Positions 42,412 to 51,504 of a DNA stretch of 64,000 bases are shown one piece after another. The notes beneath the pieces are model-generated. The model ran no database searches, was not told the DNA's origin, and saw nothing but the letters and a program-made list of their open reading frames with translations. Made by a program: the position numbers and the translations under genes. The stretch is from Actinomycetales bacterium SN12 (GTDB lineage: Bacteria > Actinomycetota > Actinomycetes > Actinomycetales > Microbacteriaceae). The DNA lies in assembly GCA_002837415.1 (NCBI GenBank), contig PJCV01000003.1:62001-126000 (forward strand), given 5' to 3'. Positions within the stretch are counted from its first letter, which is position 1. Each line of letters opens with the position of its first letter.

Positions 42412-42429
42412 TTTTGACCTGAGTAAGTT
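42400..42429 (+). promoter_or_regulatory. Promoter TTGACA-N18-TAAGTT
   Basis: TTGACA (42400-42405) and TAAGTT (42424-42429) are 18 bp apart, ahead of the gene at 42465. This is one of the few canonical -35/-10 promoters in the window and is covered by the MarR palindrome. Confidence 0.7.
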
Positions 42430-42464
42430 TTCTCACATCGGATACCCCGACCTGAGGAGTTGAA

Positions 42465-42824
42465 ATGGGCACGCTGCACTACGGAGCAACCGGCGAAGCG
42501 ATCGAGATGCCGGACCGCATCCTCGCTCACCTGAAGGTTCTCGTCTCTACCAAGCTGCGCCGCAACGAGAGCTTCTCGCTCTCGTGGGACCGCCTCACCG
42601 ACGGCACGGTCGAGCGGTCCAGCATCTGGCTGCACTGCTCCATCCCGCTGCAGTTCAAGATGGACGCCGAGGCTGCCAAGCAGCTCGACCGCGGCTACCT
42701 GCAGCAGCTCGCCGACCAGGCGAACTCGTCGGCAGGTGTCGTCATCGATCTCTGCGACCAGGTCGCCGAGCGCGAGATCTCCGAGCTCGACATCCGCACC
42801 CCGGCACTGGCGCGTGTGGCATGA
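42465..42824 (+). CDS. Small conserved actinobacterial protein (DUF7882-like), unknown
   Basis: The 119-residue product reads MGTLHYGATGEAIEMPDRILAHLKVLVSTKLRRNESFSLSW and then IWLHCSIPLQFKMD. It resembles small Microbacteriaceae proteins that databases sometimes mislabel as ATP-dependent DNA ligase; none of the ligase motifs is present. Two strong beta-rich segments and a basic patch (TKLRRNE) suggest a small folded domain. It is coupled to the next gene by ATGA and lies under the MarR operator. Confidence 0.75.
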   Translation: MGTLHYGATGEAIEMPDRILAHLKVLVSTKLRRNESFSLSWDRLTDGTVERSSIWLHCSIPLQFKMDAEAAKQLDRGYLQQLADQANSSAGVVIDLCDQVAEREISELDIRTPALARVA

Positions 42825-43219
42825 CCATCGCCGAGCACCCCGCAGGTCGCCTGTACGTTCCCGGAGCCACGGCCACCACTGAGCCGCTCACGCCGACGGT
42901 CACCGTCATGCCGCGTGCGGTGACGTGGAGCAAGGTGGACACCGGCTTCTACGTCGCCTCTAAGGCGGGCGAGTACGTCGGCTCTGTCGACACGACCCCG
43001 GACGGCCACTTCGTGGCCTTCGACGCGACCAGTGCCCCCATCGGTCGCTACACCGAGCTCTCCACCGCGAAGAGCGCTGTGCTGTCGTGGAAGCCCGAGC
43101 GCGCTCGCATGCGCGATCGTCGCGTCGGCCGGATCGTGCACCCCATCGCCGCATCGGCGGGACTGGTCGCCGGCGTGACTGCCGCCTTCGGCGCGCTGCT
43201 CACCGTCTTCCCGGCTTGA
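42821..43219 (+). CDS. Hypothetical protein with C-terminal membrane helix
   Basis: The 132-residue product has a polar N-terminal region with a beta-rich segment (TWSKVDTGFYVASKAGEYVGSVDTTPDGHFVAFD) and a C-terminal transmembrane helix (about 108-130). It may be a membrane partner of the DUF7882-like protein, with which it is translationally coupled. No family is recognised. Confidence 0.7.
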   Translation: MTIAEHPAGRLYVPGATATTEPLTPTVTVMPRAVTWSKVDTGFYVASKAGEYVGSVDTTPDGHFVAFDATSAPIGRYTELSTAKSAVLSWKPERARMRDRRVGRIVHPIAASAGLVAGVTAAFGALLTVFPA

Positions 43220-43260
43220 CGCCTCACCCGAGGCTGTCAGCGGAGATCAGTGCGGGGCGA

Positions 43261-43602
43261 TCAGTGGGTGAGGACGACCGCGTCCGTCTTCTCCTGCAGG
43301 AACGAGCGAAGTTCGGCGAGATCCTTGAGGTCCTGCGCAAGCTGACGAAGGGCGACGTCGTCGAGGTCGAGCGTCTCATTGCGACCCTCGAACGTGACGA
43401 CCCAGACGGGCAGGCCCTGACGGATCTCGGGATGCACGAACGTGATCGTGCTCGCCGACCGCAGAGTGACGACCACTATTCCCGAGTTGGGGCCGGCCTC
43501 GTAGTTCTTGTCGAGCACCGCGACGCCCACTGAATCCCCGCTGTGGGACTCGATGTACTCGTTGACCCAGTTCTCCACTGTGGTCCGGTCGCGATATGGC
43601 AT
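43261..43602 (-). CDS. Small hypothetical protein
   Basis: The 113-residue product begins MPYRDRTTVENWVNEYIESH and has alternating beta strands (GIVVVTLRSASTITFVHPEIR, VWVVTFEGRNETLDLDDVALRQLAQDLKDLAELRSFLQEK). The acidic helix at the C-terminus could mediate pairing. ATG 43602 is favoured because the extension upstream is low in complexity. No family is recognised. Confidence 0.6.
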   Translation of the reverse strand: MPYRDRTTVENWVNEYIESHSGDSVGVAVLDKNYEAGPNSGIVVVTLRSASTITFVHPEIRQGLPVWVVTFEGRNETLDLDDVALRQLAQDLKDLAELRSFLQEKTDAVVLTH

Positions 43603-43743
43603 GGGGCACCTGCATTCATTCGATGAGCGCAGACGCGCTCTCTCTGAACCTAGTCGACTGTTCTGACCGAGGGGCACAACGCCCCCCGGCAGTACATATT
43701 ACGCATCCTTGTTTCGCCACTTGTCAGAAGCGGCGGTGTAGGA

Positions 43744-46128
43744 TCACGCGTTCACGGGTTCTCTCCGCGCCAGTCGGAGCCAGGTCTCGATGACGGTGTC
43801 GGGATTCAGCGAGAGGGATTCGATGCCCTGCTCGACCAGCCATTCTGCGAACTCGGGGTGGTCGCTTGGTCCCTGGCCGCAGATGCCGATGTACTTGCCA
43901 TGGCGTCGGCAAGCCTCGATCGCCATCGACAGCAGCTTGAGCACCGCGGGGTCGCGCTCATCGAAGGTCTCTGCCACGAGCGAACTGTCGCGGTCGAGTC
44001 CCAGAGTCAGCTGGGTCATGTCGTTCGAGCCGATCGAGAAGCCGTCGAAGTGCTCGAGGTAGTCGTCGGCCAGCAGGGCGTTGGTGGGCACCTCGCACAT
44101 CATCACGACCTTCAGGTCGTTCTCGCCGCGCTGCAGGCCGTTCTGGGCCAGCAGCTCGACGACCGCCTCTCCTTCTGCGACCGTGCGCACGAACGGCACC
44201 ATCACCTGCACGTTGGTGAAGCCCATCTCGTCGCGGACGAATCTCAGCGCCTCGCACTCCATCTCGAAGCACTCGCGGAAGTGGGGTGAGATGTAGCGGG
44301 AGGCGCCGCGGTACCCGATCATCGGGTTCTCCTCATGCGGCTCGTAGCGCTCACCGCCGATGAGATTCGCGTACTCGTTGGATTTGAAGTCGCTCATCCG
44401 CACGATCACGGGTTCAGGGGCGAACGCGGCGGCCAGCATCGAGACGCCCTCGACGACGCGCTGCACGAAGTAGTCCCGCGGCGACGGGTAGGCGGCGATC
44501 CGAGCATCCACCTGCCGGCGCAGGTCGTCGGGCAGGGAGTCGTGCTCGAGCAGGGCGCGGGGGTGGATGCCGATCTGGCGGTTGATGATGAACTCGAGCC
44601 GCGCGAGGCCGACGCCTCGGTGCGGCAGGCGAGAGAACGAGAAGGCCTGATCAGGGGTCCCCACGTTCATCATGATCTTGACCGGCGCCGCCGGCATGCT
44701 GTCGAGCGCCGTCTCCTCCTCGGCGAACGGCAGGATGCCTTCGTAGACGACACCGGTGTCTCCCTCGGCGCACGAGACGGTGACCGGCTGTCCGTCGGTC
44801 AGCACGCGAGTCGCGTCGCCGGTGCCGACGACAGCGGGGATGCCGAGTTCGCGGGCGATGATCGCCGCGTGGCAGGTGCGACCGCCGCGGTTGGTGACGA
44901 TGGCCGACGCGCGCTTCATGATCGGCTCCCAGTCGGGATCGGTCATGTCGGCCACCAGCACGTCGCCGGTCTGGAACTCGCTCATCTGCGTGGCATCCCG
45001 CAGCACGCGAACCGGCCCGGCGCCGATGCGCTGCCCGATCGCACGACCTTCGACGGCGACCGGACCCTTCTCCTGCAGGCGGAAGCGGCGCATGACGTTC
45101 GCCGACGCCCGCGACACGACCGTCTCAGGGCGGGCCTGCAGGATGTACAGCTGACCGTCGACGCCGTCCTTGCCCCACTCGATGTCCATCGGTCGACCGT
45201 AGTGCGTCTCGATCACGAGCGCGTGCTCGGCGAGTTCGGTGATCTCGGCATCGGTGATCGAGAACAGCGGGCGGTCCTCAGCAGGCACGTCGACGAAGGC
45301 GGTGCTGGCGCCTGCTTCTCTGCTCTCGGTGTAGCGCATGGCGATCGCCTTCTCGCCGACCGAGCGCTTGAGGATCGCCGGACGGCCGGCGCGCAGCGCG
45401 GGCTTCGACACGTAGAACTCGTCGGGGTTCACGGCGCCCTGCACGACGGCCTCGCCGAGCCCGTACGAGCTGGTGATGAACACGGCCTGATCGAAGCCGG
45501 ATTCGGTGTCGACCGTGAACATCACGCCTGATGAACCGACATCCGAGCGCACCATGCGCTGCACGCCGGCCGAGAGCGCGACCTCGTCGTGGTCGAAGCC
45601 GTGGTGCACGCGGTACGCGATCGCCCGGTCGTTGTACAGCGAGGCGTACACGCTTCGGACCGCGGTGAGAACGTTCTCGATCCCGCCGATGTTGAGGTAG
45701 GTCTCCTGCTGGCCGGCGAACGAGGCATCCGGAAGATCCTCCGCCGTCGCAGACGAGCGGACGGCCCACGTGACGCCATCGGGATCGGCGTCCTTCGCCA
45801 CGAGCTGGTCGTAGGCATCGCGGACATCGCGCTCGAGATCAGCGGGCAGTGGGTGCTCGATGATCCACGCGCGGATCTCGGTGCCCACCAGGGCGAGACG
45901 CGTGACATCGTCGGTGTCCAGCCCCGCGATGGCGTTGCGGATGCGCTCGCGAAGCCCGTCGTGAGCGAGGAAGCGACGGTAGGCATCCGCCGTCGTGGCG
46001 AAGCCGCCCGGCACTCGCACGCCGAGCTCGGAGAGATTCGAGATCATCTCGCCGAGCGACGCGTTCTTGCCGCCGACCTGGGGGAGGTCGGCCATTCCGA
46101 TCTGATCGAACCAGAGGATGTTGGTCAC
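43744..46128 (-). CDS. ppsA: Phosphoenolpyruvate synthase
   Basis: The 794-residue product converts pyruvate plus ATP to PEP, AMP and phosphate, for gluconeogenesis. Order: N-terminal ATP-binding domain ([20 protein letters not shown] to [13 protein letters not shown]), the phosphohistidine swivel ([21 protein letters not shown], catalytic His), and the C-terminal PEP-binding barrel (ending with [16 protein letters not shown] and [27 protein letters not shown]). The GTG at 46128 is preceded by AAAGAG and gives the conserved N-terminus. The regulator gene lies immediately upstream in the same operon. Confidence 0.95.
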   Translation of the reverse strand: MTNILWFDQIGMADLPQVGGKNASLGEMISNLSELGVRVPGGFATTADAYRRFLAHDGLRERIRNAIAGLDTDDVTRLALVGTEIRAWIIEHPLPADLERDVRDAYDQLVAKDADPDGVTWAVRSSATAEDLPDASFAGQQETYLNIGGIENVLTAVRSVYASLYNDRAIAYRVHHGFDHDEVALSAGVQRMVRSDVGSSGVMFTVDTESGFDQAVFITSSYGLGEAVVQGAVNPDEFYVSKPALRAGRPAILKRSVGEKAIAMRYTESREAGASTAFVDVPAEDRPLFSITDAEITELAEHALVIETHYGRPMDIEWGKDGVDGQLYILQARPETVVSRASANVMRRFRLQEKGPVAVEGRAIGQRIGAGPVRVLRDATQMSEFQTGDVLVADMTDPDWEPIMKRASAIVTNRGGRTCHAAIIARELGIPAVVGTGDATRVLTDGQPVTVSCAEGDTGVVYEGILPFAEEETALDSMPAAPVKIMMNVGTPDQAFSFSRLPHRGVGLARLEFIINRQIGIHPRALLEHDSLPDDLRRQVDARIAAYPSPRDYFVQRVVEGVSMLAAAFAPEPVIVRMSDFKSNEYANLIGGERYEPHEENPMIGYRGASRYISPHFRECFEMECEALRFVRDEMGFTNVQVMVPFVRTVAEGEAVVELLAQNGLQRGENDLKVVMMCEVPTNALLADDYLEHFDGFSIGSNDMTQLTLGLDRDSSLVAETFDERDPAVLKLLSMAIEACRRHGKYIGICGQGPSDHPEFAEWLVEQGIESLSLNPDTVIETWLRLARREPVNA

Positions 46129-46148
46129 GAGGAGCTCTTTCGTCTTGG

Positions 46149-46991
46149 TCAGCGGCGGAGGCCGAGGGCGTGCAGGATCACTGCGGACATCTCCTCGACG
46201 CTCTTCGTCGAGGAGTTGAGGAACGGGATGCCGTTGCGCGCGTAGAGCCTCTCGGCGCGGCGAAGCTCGGTGGTGCACTGCGCGAGGCTCGAGTAGCGCG
46301 AGTCGGGGCGGCGCTCATGGCGCACCTGGCTGAGGCGCAGCGCGGTGGTGGTCAGGCCGAAGCAGCGCGAGGTGTACTTCCTGATGAGCGGTGGCAGCTC
46401 GTCGGTCGGGAAGTCGTCGTCGGTGAGCGGATAGTTGGCGACCAGCAGGCCGTACTGCAGGGCGAGGTACATGGTGGTGGGCGTCTTGCCGCAGCGGCTC
46501 GGGGCGACGATGATCACGTCGGCGAGGTCGAGGGCGCGGCTGCTCTGGCCGTCGTCATGCTCGATCGCGTACTCGACGGCCCGCATGCGGGCGAAGTACT
46601 CCGTCGCATCTCCCAGGGTGTGGAACTGGCCGAGCTGCTCGGACGGCGGTGTGCCGAGAGCCTCGGCGAGTTCGCTCAGGTGACCGCTGAGCAGGTCGAT
46701 GTGCGTGGCGGGCACGGCGGTGAGCACCGTGCGGACAGCGGGATTCTTGGCGGTGGTGAACACGAGCGGCTCGAGTCCGTTGGCCGCATCATGTGCGATC
46801 TGCTCGGCGACCGTCGTGGCCGCATCGACCGAGTCGACGAAGGGCACCGTGTGCTTGACGAAGACCATGCCGGGGAAGTTGGCCAGCAGGGCGTTGCCGA
46901 GCGTCTCGGCGGTGATGCCGGTGCTGTCCGACACGAAGTACGCAGCGCGCACGCTGCGCGTCGTCATGTCGGTGATGGTCGTCTCGGCCAT
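46149..46991 (-). CDS. ppsR: PEP synthase regulatory protein (DUF299 kinase/phosphorylase)
   Basis: The 280-residue product is the bifunctional regulator that phosphorylates (with ADP) and dephosphorylates PEP synthase on a Thr next to the catalytic His. The family N-terminus [25 protein letters not shown] and the P-loop-like [28 protein letters not shown] are present. In this family the P-loop is usually GxSRTSKTP; here CG replaces TS. Its position directly upstream of ppsA (20 nt) fits PpsR rather than the PPDK version. The ATG is leaderless. Confidence 0.93.
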   Translation of the reverse strand: MAETTITDMTTRSVRAAYFVSDSTGITAETLGNALLANFPGMVFVKHTVPFVDSVDAATTVAEQIAHDAANGLEPLVFTTAKNPAVRTVLTAVPATHIDLLSGHLSELAEALGTPPSEQLGQFHTLGDATEYFARMRAVEYAIEHDDGQSSRALDLADVIIVAPSRCGKTPTTMYLALQYGLLVANYPLTDDDFPTDELPPLIRKYTSRCFGLTTTALRLSQVRHERRPDSRYSSLAQCTTELRRAERLYARNGIPFLNSSTKSVEEMSAVILHALGLRR

Positions 46992-46997
46992 GAGGCG

Positions 46998-47003
46998 ACT
47001 CTA
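46998..47003 (-). promoter_or_regulatory. Leaderless -10 element TAGAGT for ppsR-ppsA
   Basis: On the minus strand TAGAGT is exactly 6 nt before the ATG at 46991. Confidence 0.6.
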
Positions 47004-47110
47004 TGGGGAGGAACGAGCGAACCTTCAGGGGCTGTGCCCGCAAAGATCGCTCGAATTTAACTCTCGCGCAAGAGTGGTGCTCCGCCCTCGGATTCATCTG
47101 CGGCGGTCGC

Positions 47111-47116
47111 TAGAGT
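47111..47116 (+). promoter_or_regulatory. Leaderless -10 element TAGAGT
   Basis: TAGAGT is 7 nt before the ATG at 47124. Confidence 0.5.
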
Positions 47117-47123
47117 GCCGGAT

Positions 47124-47318
47124 ATGAGCGAGCAGAACGCGGAAGACCTGGACGGCCTGGACGAGGCGCTCATCGAGCGGCTGCGCGACGGCACCGCCAC
47201 CCGAGCCGACGAGATCGCCAAGCTGCAGCACCTGCGGCGTCTCGCGCTTGAGCGCGACGACGCGGATCGCATCGAGGAGCTCGACATGCGACTGAGCGTG
47301 CTGCGCGTCGGCGAATAG
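47124..47318 (+). CDS. Small acidic coiled-coil protein, unknown
   Basis: The 64-residue product (SEQNAEDLDGLDEALIERLRDGTATRADEIAKLQHLRRLALERDD) is rich in Glu, Leu and Arg and reads as one long amphipathic helix or a coiled coil. GTG 47115 is an alternative start, but it lies within the -10 hexamer. No family is recognised. It is flanked by convergent murQ. Confidence 0.55.
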   Translation: MSEQNAEDLDGLDEALIERLRDGTATRADEIAKLQHLRRLALERDDADRIEELDMRLSVLRVGE

Positions 47319-47336
47319 CGGTTCCGGCGCGGAATC

Positions 47337-48272
47337 TCAGCTCAGCGCGGCGATGGCCTCTCGTAGGATGCCTCCCGTGCGCTGCAGTGCGTCGGCAGCG
47401 GCTTCGGCAGAAGCGCCGGTCAGGAGCGTGAGCAGCGCCAGCTTCACCGAGCCGCCCGCGGCGACGAGCGCGCTCGCCGCTTCGTCGACCTCGACCCCGG
47501 CGAGCCCGGAGACCGTGCGGATCGAGCGGGCATGCAGCTTCTCGTTCGTCGCGACGAGGTCGACCATGACGCCTCGGTAGGTCTTGCCCAGCTTGATCAT
47601 CGAGAGCGTGCTGAGCATGTTCACCACGAGCTTCTGCGCGGTGCCGGCCTTCAGGCGCGTGGATCCCGAGACGAACTCCGGCCCGGTGACGACCTCGATC
47701 GCGATCTCGGCTGCTGCGCCGATCGCCGAATCGGCGTTCGAGGCGATCGCCACGGTGAGCGCTCCTGCTGCTCGCGCGAAGGTCAGGCCGCCGACGACGT
47801 AGGGGGTGCGACCGGATGCCGAGATGCCCACCACCGTGTCGTCCGCCGAGAGCTCCAGCTGGCGCAGCGACGCCTCCGCGGCCTGGTCGTCGTCCTCGGC
47901 GTTCTCCACTGCCGAGCGGATGGCGGTCTCGCCGCCCGCGATCAGTCCGACGACCATCGACGGGTCGGTGCCGAAGGTCGGCGGGCACTCGCTGGCATCC
48001 AGCACGCCGATGCGCCCTGCTGTTCCCGCCCCGATGTAGATGAGCCGGCCGCCCCGCCGGAAGCGGTCGACGATGCCGTCGACCGCTGCGGCGATCTCGG
48101 GCGCCTTCGCGGCTACCGCGTCGGGCACCCGGCGATCCTCCGCGTTCATGCTGCGCACGAGCTCTTCGGTGGAGAGCAGGTCGAGGTCACCGCGCTCGGG
48201 CGTCGAGGCCTCGGTGTCGAGGCTCGAGAGCACCCCGAGCAGGGCGGCGAGGGAGCTGTCGTCATTCGGCAC
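47337..48272 (-). CDS. murQ: N-acetylmuramic acid 6-phosphate etherase
   Basis: The 311-residue product cleaves the lactyl ether of MurNAc-6-P during peptidoglycan recycling. The SIS domain carries GRLIYIGAGTAGRIGVLDASECPPTFG and later GISASGRTPYVVG. The active-site loop EFVSGSTRLKAGTAQKLVVNMLST is also typical. It is the partner of the kinase gene upstream, overlapping by 11 nt, so the two act as one unit. Confidence 0.95.
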   Translation of the reverse strand: MPNDDSSLAALLGVLSSLDTEASTPERGDLDLLSTEELVRSMNAEDRRVPDAVAAKAPEIAAAVDGIVDRFRRGGRLIYIGAGTAGRIGVLDASECPPTFGTDPSMVVGLIAGGETAIRSAVENAEDDDQAAEASLRQLELSADDTVVGISASGRTPYVVGGLTFARAAGALTVAIASNADSAIGAAAEIAIEVVTGPEFVSGSTRLKAGTAQKLVVNMLSTLSMIKLGKTYRGVMVDLVATNEKLHARSIRTVSGLAGVEVDEAASALVAAGGSVKLALLTLLTGASAEAAADALQRTGGILREAIAALS

Positions 48273-49161
48273 GGTGCACGAACCTTTCGTGAGGCAGATC
48301 GCGGCGGGTCATCAGAAGCTGGGCTCCGGTCAGGGCATCCCCGACCGCCGTCGCGACACGGCGATCGGCGCTCGAGAGAGCGTCAGCGAGCCGCGCACGG
48401 AACCACGCGTGCTCGGTGAGGCCGCCGTGCAGGGCAACCTCACCGGCTGATGCGGAGGCGGCGACGGCGGATGCCGTGAGCAGGCGGATCGCTTCGGAAG
48501 CGATTTCGAGCGCGACAGCGTCACCCTGTTCCGCGCAGTCGAGAACCAGCGGCGCGAGGGTTGCCAGCGCTCGCGGGAGTGGATGCTGAGCGAGGGTCCA
48601 TGACAGAGGGTCGGAGGCCGGCGCGATGTGCGCGGCGACGGCATCCTCGAGCGCGGTCGACGGTCCGAGCCCGACCGCCGCCCGCTGCACGGCGCGGATG
48701 GCTTCCCGGCCAAGCCACGACCCGCTGCCGAAATCGCCGATGTCGGGGCCCCACCCGTCGACGAGGCGGATGCCCTCGGAGTCGACGCCGAGCGCGACGG
48801 CGCCTGTGCCTGCGATCAGGAGAACACCCGGAGCGCCGCCGAGGGCGCCGATGTGCGCCGCCACCACATCGGATGCGACGGCGACTGCCGCGCCGGTCTC
48901 CGCGGCCAGCGTCTCGGCGAGCTCTCGCGCGGCGGCCGGGGCGGTCCAGGCGCCGGCGGCACCGACTCCCAGGGAGTGCGGCATGGGCCCGGGGTCGAGC
49001 AGCGCGAGGATCGACTCTGCGGCGGCTTCGACGCCGTCTGGTGCTGCGAGGCCGGGGGTTCCGTCTCCCGCACGAACGACATGCCCTGAGTCGCCGCTCA
49101 TCAGAAGGCGGCATCGGGTCTTGCCCAGGTCGATCGCTGCGATCGCGCCCGCAGTGCTCAT
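48262..49161 (-). CDS. BadF/BadG-type N-acetylglucosamine (MurNAc) kinase
   Basis: The 299-residue product has the ASKHA fold. Phosphate-1 motif reads AAIDLGKTRCRLL; phosphate-2 is GVLLIAGTGAVALGVDSEG; adenosine motif is EVALHGGLTEH. Next to murQ it probably phosphorylates GlcNAc or MurNAc released from cell wall. AGGGGAAAG precedes the ATG at 49161. The usual DGG of the first motif is DLG here, as in some members. Confidence 0.85.
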   Translation of the reverse strand: MSTAGAIAAIDLGKTRCRLLMSGDSGHVVRAGDGTPGLAAPDGVEAAAESILALLDPGPMPHSLGVGAAGAWTAPAAARELAETLAAETGAAVAVASDVVAAHIGALGGAPGVLLIAGTGAVALGVDSEGIRLVDGWGPDIGDFGSGSWLGREAIRAVQRAAVGLGPSTALEDAVAAHIAPASDPLSWTLAQHPLPRALATLAPLVLDCAEQGDAVALEIASEAIRLLTASAVAASASAGEVALHGGLTEHAWFRARLADALSSADRRVATAVGDALTGAQLLMTRRDLPHERFVHRAE

Positions 49162-49241
49162 CTTTCCCCTTGGCCCGTGGCTCATTCAGAAAGACTCTAC
49201 AGATGGAGGGGCTTCGGGATGGAGCTCGCGTTCTCCGGCGC

Positions 49242-49736
49242 TTATGATCCCTCTGCGCCGGAATCCGGCAGGCTCAGGTCCAGCTCGCGAAGGACGTATG
49301 GCTGGGCGACCTTGTCGGTGAGGAAGTAGGCGTAGAAGACCTCCGCGGCCTCATCCGCGGTGAACACCTCGTGTGGATAGACAGTGGTGGAGAAGTTCCC
49401 GTCTTCCCAGAAGATGACTTCGGTCGGTCCGGTGGAGGGATCACCGCCGGGCCTGCCGACCACGTACTGATGAGCCTGCCCGTCCGGGTCGACGTAGCGA
49501 ACCTCGATGGTGAGCGCGCCCGCAGTGCCGGCGCATTGCAGGAACTCATCGCTGAGAGGGATGCTCTCGAGGAGGTTCGCCCCCTCAGGTGCACGCCACA
49601 GGCACCACCCCCAGAAGGACGAGCCGTTCAGCTGGTTGAGAGAGAACTTGATCTGCTCCGGATAGGGGCGGATGTCATCGACGAATGCACCGCGCGTGCG
49701 ATTGTTGATTTCGTTGATGTGTGTTCGTTTCGTCAC
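49242..49736 (-). CDS. Imm1-like immunity protein, orphan
   Basis: The 164-residue product has the Imm1-type pattern TVYPHEVFTADEAAEVFYAYFLTD near its C-terminus and conserved Trp residues (SFWGWCLWRAPEG). Imm1 proteins neutralise secreted toxins of contact-dependent systems. No toxin gene is adjacent. The start is GTG with a weak ribosome site. Base composition looks less GC-rich than its neighbours, consistent with recent gain. Assignment is by motif only. Confidence 0.55.
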   Translation of the reverse strand: MTKRTHINEINNRTRGAFVDDIRPYPEQIKFSLNQLNGSSFWGWCLWRAPEGANLLESIPLSDEFLQCAGTAGALTIEVRYVDPDGQAHQYVVGRPGGDPSTGPTEVIFWEDGNFSTTVYPHEVFTADEAAEVFYAYFLTDKVAQPYVLRELDLSLPDSGAEGS

Positions 49737-49900
49737 GGTGCTCGCTCCACTATCACTTCAACGATTCAAATCTGTTCATCGCGCGCACCCGTTCCGCCTT
49801 GACGTCGATGGCAGTGTACGTGTCGTCAGCGTTTCGAACCCTTACGGGCGACAGCAGGCCCGCAGACAGACCAGTCTGGGGTAGTTCGAGAATGTCCGGG

Positions 49901-50092
49901 CTAGCGGCTTTCACCCTGTAAGGCTCTGTTCCTGCGCTGGACGAACTGGGCCCCCAAGCCTGCGCCGACAACGACAATCGGAGTACCGATGAGGAAGATG
50001 ATCGGAGATGCTGACGAAAATCCAGTCGCAAGCAGCGCGAGGAGAACCAGGGCCGTGACGACGCTTCCTATGAACATGAGCCAAGATCGCAT
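49901..50092 (-). CDS. Small two-helix membrane protein
   Basis: The 63-residue product starts MRSWLMFIGSVVTALVLLAL and has a second helix (PIIFLIGTPIVVVGAGLGA) before a basic tail (QRRNRAL). AAAGAGG is placed before the ATG. It may be an anchor or a small exporter subunit; no family is recognised. Confidence 0.6.
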   Translation of the reverse strand: MRSWLMFIGSVVTALVLLALLATGFSSASPIIFLIGTPIVVVGAGLGAQFVQRRNRALQGESR

Positions 50093-50174
50093 GAGCCATA
50101 CCTCTTTCCGATGCGACGCCGAGGCATGGAACAGGACGAGCGTGAGGTCATGCGCGATGCCGTCGTGGAGCAGA

Positions 50175-50248
50175 TGGAGGGGCTGACGGGAATCGAACCC
50201 GCGCTGTCTGCTTGGGAAGCAGAAGTTCTGCCATTGAACTACAGCCCC
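50175..50248 (-). tRNA. tRNA-Gly (anticodon CCC), CCA encoded
   Basis: On the minus strand the 74-nt gene folds as a cloverleaf. The acceptor stem is GGGGCTG/CAGCCCC with discriminator T and encoded CCA. The anticodon arm TCTGC-TTCCCAA-GCAGA has a 7-nt loop and anticodon CCC. The T-arm is CGGGTTCGATTCCCG. It reads GGG codons. Confidence 0.96.
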
Positions 50249-50300
50249 GCACGCCTCACGGCGCGTGGCAAGCATAACAAACCCGCGGCGAGTGCCCGCG

Positions 50301-50846
50301 CTACGTCTGCGACCCGCCGAACTCGCCGATCTCGGTGACTGTGCGGGTCGCGGCATCCCAGCGGCGGACGGCGCGTGCGGTGCCTCGGATCTCGCCACCG
50401 ACGAGGCCGAGTGCCCTTTCAAGGTCGCTCGTGCGGACACGACGGGCGAGGGTGACGTGCGGCGTCCACGCGCCGGGAGCCGTGCGAGCGCCGTCGTCCG
50501 CTTCTGCCGCCGCCGATCCGATCGCCGAGTGCACGTCGCGGTGCAAGCTGAGCAGGTCGTGCGACGGCACAACGCCGCGCGCCAGCACCCGTCGGTCGCC
50601 GGTGCCGAACAGCAGGGGAGCACCCAGGCGCACCTCGAACGCCGTGCGTCCGGCGAAGGAGCGGGGGTCGAGCGCCGGCAGGTCTACGCCCACGAGCAGC
50701 GTGATGTGCGGCCGGTTGGTGGCGGACCGGTGTGCGGCGAGGCTCGACAGCCCGGCGGCGGCGAGCGCCTCCCACTCCGTGCGCACCGCCGACTCGGTCG
50801 GGCCGTCGAGCAGCAGTTCGATCGAGACCACCGGCGCCTGCGTCAT
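50301..50846 (-). CDS. 2H phosphoesterase (2'-5' RNA ligase-like)
   Basis: The 181-residue product has two HxTL motifs, RPHITLLVG and TPHVTLARR, the catalytic His pairs of the 2H superfamily (ThpR/LigT type). It probably hydrolyses or seals 2',3'-cyclic phosphates in RNA; the cellular role is unclear. It diverges from dcd. Confidence 0.85.
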   Translation of the reverse strand: MTQAPVVSIELLLDGPTESAVRTEWEALAAAGLSSLAAHRSATNRPHITLLVGVDLPALDPRSFAGRTAFEVRLGAPLLFGTGDRRVLARGVVPSHDLLSLHRDVHSAIGSAAAEADDGARTAPGAWTPHVTLARRVRTSDLERALGLVGGEIRGTARAVRRWDAATRTVTEIGEFGGSQT

Positions 50847-50852
50847 GAGCAG

Positions 50853-50858
50853 AGAATA
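50853..50858 (-). promoter_or_regulatory. Leaderless -10 element TATTCT
   Basis: On the minus strand TATTCT is exactly 6 nt before the ATG at 50846. Confidence 0.6.
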
Positions 50859-50885
50859 GTGCCGCTGCACAGACGACAGCACCGT

Positions 50886-50891
50886 TACGCT
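50886..50891 (+). promoter_or_regulatory. Leaderless -10 element TACGCT for dcd
   Basis: TACGCT is 6 nt before the GTG at 50898. Confidence 0.55.
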
Positions 50892-50897
50892 GAACAC

Positions 50898-51503
50898 GTG
50901 CTTCTCAGCGACCGCGACATCAGAGCAGAACTCGCAACGGGCCGCATCGGACTGGCTCCCTACGACGAGCAGATGGTGCAGCCGTCGAGCGTCGACGTGC
51001 GCCTCGACCGCTACTTCCGGCTGTTCGACAACCACAAGTACCCGTTCATCGACCCCTCCGAGGATCAGCCCGAGCTGACCCGGCTGATCGAGGTCGCTCC
51101 CGACGAGCCGTTCATCCTGCACCCGGGCGAGTTCGCCCTCGGTGCGACGTTCGAGCAGGTCAGCCTGCCCGACGACGTCGCCGCACGGCTCGAGGGCAAG
51201 TCGTCGCTCGGACGCCTCGGCCTCATCACGCACTCGACAGCCGGATTCATCGACCCCGGATTCAGCGGGCACGTCACGCTCGAGCTGGCGAACGTCGCGA
51301 CCCTTCCCATCAAGCTGTGGCCCGGGATGAAGATCGGTCAGTTCTGCTTCTTCCGCCTCACCTCACCCGCCGAGAACGCGTACGGCTCCGGTCCGTACGG
51401 CAATCGGTATCAGGGGCAGCGCGGGCCCACGGCATCCCGCTCCTTCCAGAACTTCCACCGCACCGATGTCGGCACCACCGACGCAGGATCACTAGGAGGC
51501 TGA
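50898..51503 (+). CDS. dcd: dCTP deaminase
   Basis: The 201-residue product begins [12 protein letters not shown] and has [14 protein letters not shown], the catalytic loop [33 protein letters not shown] (Glu base and Ser/Arg contacts), and the C-terminal [16 protein letters not shown] lid. It makes dUTP (or dUMP in the bifunctional actinobacterial form) from dCTP for thymidylate synthesis. The start is GTG, leaderless. Confidence 0.95.
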   Translation: MLLSDRDIRAELATGRIGLAPYDEQMVQPSSVDVRLDRYFRLFDNHKYPFIDPSEDQPELTRLIEVAPDEPFILHPGEFALGATFEQVSLPDDVAARLEGKSSLGRLGLITHSTAGFIDPGFSGHVTLELANVATLPIKLWPGMKIGQFCFFRLTSPAENAYGSGPYGNRYQGQRGPTASRSFQNFHRTDVGTTDAGSLGG

Positions 51504-51504
51504 C

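Noticed and set aside
42465..42824. ATP-dependent DNA ligase
   Set aside because: Similar small proteins carry that label in databases, but no KxDG or other ligase motif is present.
49753..50031. Minus-strand frame of 92 codons overlapping the two-helix membrane protein
   Set aside because: Overlaps a better-supported gene, Ser-rich start, no ribosome site.
50175..50248. att site for an integrative element at tRNA-Gly
   Set aside because: No duplicated tRNA 3' end and no integrase seen in the window.
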